From the NCBI GenBank assembly GCA_022225965.2, contig JAKJXP020000173.1, forward strand, positions 1 through 55,788: a stretch of 55,788 bases of DNA. The letters are read 5' to 3'. Each line of letters begins with the position of its first letter. The first letter of the stretch is position 1. The notes under the pieces were generated by a model that searched no databases, was not told the origin of the DNA, and saw only the letters and a list, made by a program, of their open reading frames with translations. The position numbers and the translations under genes are program-made. This DNA is from Diatrype stigma (taxonomy: Eukaryota; Ascomycota; Sordariomycetes; Xylariales; Diatrypaceae). Below, in pieces: positions 53,167-55,788 of this stretch.

Positions 53167-53587
53167 GGTCAGCAGCAGTGCGACGCAGCGGGTAATCGCG
53201 CGTCCTGGGTGAGAGAATAAGAGGCGATCGCGTGTTTGGCCACAACGCAGAATGAGAGCTGCTTCTCGCCACAATTGCGCTGAGATAGGAAGCGATGGGA
53301 ACGGGCAACGAAGCCAGAGGCGTTGGCTAGGTTGGGTGGTCTATGGGGTCGAACTGGGAACACAGCGAGCAGGGCAATATCAAACAATTCGAGTCAATAT
53401 CCAGAAGCGCCGGATGGTGGATGGGATGGGGATGGGGATTCCGCGTCCTGCCCAATGCGGGAGGGAGTCTGGGATTCTGGGCCCTCGTTGTGGAGTTTTG
53501 CGTGGAGTTGGCAGCGCTCGACGCGTTATGTAGCGTAGCGTATGCAGCGCATGTAGTATGTAGTGTATGTATGGTATGTGGTATGTG

Positions 53588-53638
53588 GTATGTATGTATG
53601 TATGTATGTATGTATGTATGTATGTATGTATGTATGTA
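53588..53638. repeat. (GTAT)n microsatellite
   Basis: About twelve perfect GTAT units upstream of the Whi5-type gene. Confidence 0.95.
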
Positions 53639-53912
53639 CTTCTCAGCGCCAGATTGAACCTAACAGTTCCAAACTAGGAGCAATTGAACTAGGAGGCGGT
53701 GCTAGGTGATCGTGAATACACGCCCTCCACTCTCCCGACTTCGACCTCGGAAATGGTGTTAGGGGTTACTTAGATATGTTCCGAGTAAGCCCAGCTCGGA
53801 GTATGTTCCAATTGTATTGCAATTATATAGACATATACGAGTAGGTTTGTTAGATACTACCTATACCTAGTACGAAGTATCACGTCTTCCTTTAAGCCAG
53901 CCGGGGCGTCTG

Positions 53913-53983
53913 ACGTATATAATAGCGTATATAATAGCGTATATAGTGTATATGGCGTATATAGCGTATATAGCGTATATACG
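53913..53983. repeat. GCGTATATA minisatellite
   Basis: Seven imperfect tandem units of about 9-11 bp (GCGTATATA, GCGTATATAATA, GTGTATATG), AT-rich. Confidence 0.9.
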
Positions 53984-55544
53984 ATGAAGTTGTAAGTTCG
54001 TGGTCGCCAATGCCGATGTTCGTTCCAGCGCAGTGATTCAGGTAAATTGTTCAGCTCGGTCTTGTAACGCATTGATTGATCGCTCAACTTCACAGCACGG
54101 GAATCTAAATGTGGCATCGCTCATTGGGGCGAACCGACGCGTCTTGGAACCAGCAGCATTGATGATGTGTCCTGGCAAAATGCAGGTACTAATTAGCTGA
54201 CTAGGCACGTAGCGAGGGTCTTCACAGGCTGACAGGTTTGACAGGCTGGTGAGGAGAGACAAAAACAAGAAGACGTCAAGCGGGTGGGTTGATTGTCGGT
54301 GGATCAATGTCGAACAAGTCGAAAGCCATGTGTACGTTTGGCTGTGGCCAGGATAGATATACTAGGCAAGAAGAGACGGGTGTCTACTATGGTATATAGC
54401 ATAAGAGAACCAGGGAATACGGAAGCCTAGTAACACATGTATGTAGGTAATATCCAGAAATAATCCAGAATCTGTGCCGAAATGTAGCAATGCCAAAAAT
54501 CCGGACAGGCCGATTGCAAGCAAGCGGGATTTGTTCGAGAAGGCCTGGTCTGGTTGAATGATTGCTTTACGCGGTTCCAGTCGCGACTCATTTCTCATTC
54601 TCGGTGCATTGGAAACTCGACTGCATCTGGTTCTGACTGGTGCACACGCGCTAATGCGCTGAAAAATCCCACAAAATCCCGCCTGACCACGGCGCCTTTC
54701 CAGGCTTCTAGTAGGCTTGCCTAGGTATGATTCCCTGCCGCTCCATCTGCTGAAGGACGCATGTGGTAGCATCCATCTTGAAACATGCATCTGGATATCC
54801 GTGGATGGATACCCGTTCCTGAAAATTGAATACAACCTTGAACTTTGGGTCCATGGTTTCCCATAAGATGCGCTTGCAGATAGACCGTTCTGTATCCCAC
54901 TAGAGATGCTAGAAATGTTGTACAAGGGCTCAGAATGACAGGATCCCGAGACGGGATGTGATGTGATGCGCTAGAGGTGATGCGATAGGGTTAAGTGGGA
55001 TCGCCCACATGGTACTGAGCCAAGGCGTCAAAATAGGAGTCTCCAAAATAGCTGACAGCTTCTTCCGCCACCCAAGATGCCAAGCAACATTTGAAGGTTA
55101 AGCCCTGAGACTTTGGATGGCAGAATAACGAGGATGACTATAAGAATGGGATATGTACCTAGGTAGGTACTAAGTAGGTACGGGGTATCCCAGGAGCATC
55201 AGTTCCAGGTTATAACCTTGGAAGACATTACCTACTTGCTATGTACGTGACTGGTACCTGCCCATTCTGCAATGCTCCTATGCGTATGCGCTGTATGTAA
55301 TATCCGGATTTGTGTGTCATGAATTGGGATCAGATCGAAAATGGCGCGGAAAATGGCGCGTTTTCCTTGGCTGTCCTGCCGAGACAAGTCTAACACGAAA
55401 TCACGTGCAACCGCATTTAGAATTTAGCATCGGGGCCCTAAGCTTGCCTCCATTAACCATCCTTGCTCGTCCTTATTCATTCACCCCTGATCATGAAATC
55501 TACGTATGTAACTATCGTCCACCTCGTAGGCACTCCTAGGGCAC

Positions 55545-55592
55545 TTCTGGGGCATTCCTGGGGTATTCCTGGGGTGTTTCTGGGGTATACGG
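55545..55592. repeat. CTGGGGTATTC short tandem repeat
   Basis: Four imperfect units of about 14 bp (TTCTGGGGCATTCC, TGGGGTATTCC, TGGGGTGTTTC, TGGGGTATAC). Confidence 0.85.
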
Positions 55593-55670
55593 TATATCGT
55601 GAAGACACAAGGCACAGAACGCAACCCTGGTTTATGATCGGATCATCCCCGAAACTACCAATATAACATG

Positions 55671-55788
<118 letters not shown>

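Noticed and set aside
53588..53983. Possible CRISPR-like or direct-repeat array near 53.6-54.0 kb
   Set aside because: These are simple tetranucleotide and AT-rich minisatellite repeats without unique spacers, in a eukaryotic genome.
54362..54925. 187-codon minus-strand frame
   Set aside because: It begins with a non-ATG codon, has no recognisable domain and no GC3 bias; probably a chance frame.

Overview
The window is nuclear DNA of a filamentous ascomycete (Pezizomycotina, most likely a Sordariomycete). The evidence is short introns (56-191 bp) with GTAAGT-type donors, CTAAC-type branch sites and CAG acceptors, a HET-domain gene, two fungal cytochrome P450s, fungal versions of Nup49, Fip1, XAP5 and Rqt4/TRIP4, a Whi5/Nrm1-type repressor, and many CCTACC/GTAT microsatellites. 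Both ends are runs of G (8 at the left, 115 at the right), so this looks like a complete short-read contig with an artefactual tail. Splice sites were placed by eye; every multi-exon model closes in frame.

Left third (1-16 kb): mostly housekeeping and nuclear genes. They are an unrecognised Pro/His-rich protein (2096-3097), a two-exon polyQ protein with hydrophobic helices (4186-5393), Nup49 (minus, three exons), Fip1 (plus, four exons, divergent from Nup49), a small predicted membrane protein (11902-12360), XAP5/FAM50 (minus, two exons) and, divergent from it, a FAR1/MULE-type zinc-binding-domain protein without a transposase core.

Middle (16-39 kb): gene-poor and accessory. It holds a tRNA-derived pol III-like sequence (16337-16560), a GC-rich intronless FAD-dependent oxidoreductase, a HET-domain gene with a 24-bp tandem duplication at its N-terminus, a 263-bp MITE with 30-bp perfect inverted repeats, two unrecognised proteins, two P450 genes facing away from each other across 3 kb (six and five exons reconstructed), and a membrane-anchored MGH1-like glycoside hydrolase. 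No polyketide synthase, peptide synthetase or terpene synthase is present, so a complete metabolite cluster is not shown.

Right third (40-55.8 kb): Rqt4/TRIP4-like ribosome-quality-control factor, an AAA+ ATPase, a small polyQ protein, an intron-containing tRNA-Asn(GTT), a glycine-zipper His/Gly-rich protein, a 340-bp PIF/Harbinger-like MITE, a short hairpin sharing its ends with the first MITE, and a Whi5/Nrm1-type G1/S repressor. No obviously new multi-gene system was found. The strongest non-routine signals are the non-autonomous inverted-repeat elements, the tRNA-like composite and the FAR1-domain protein.
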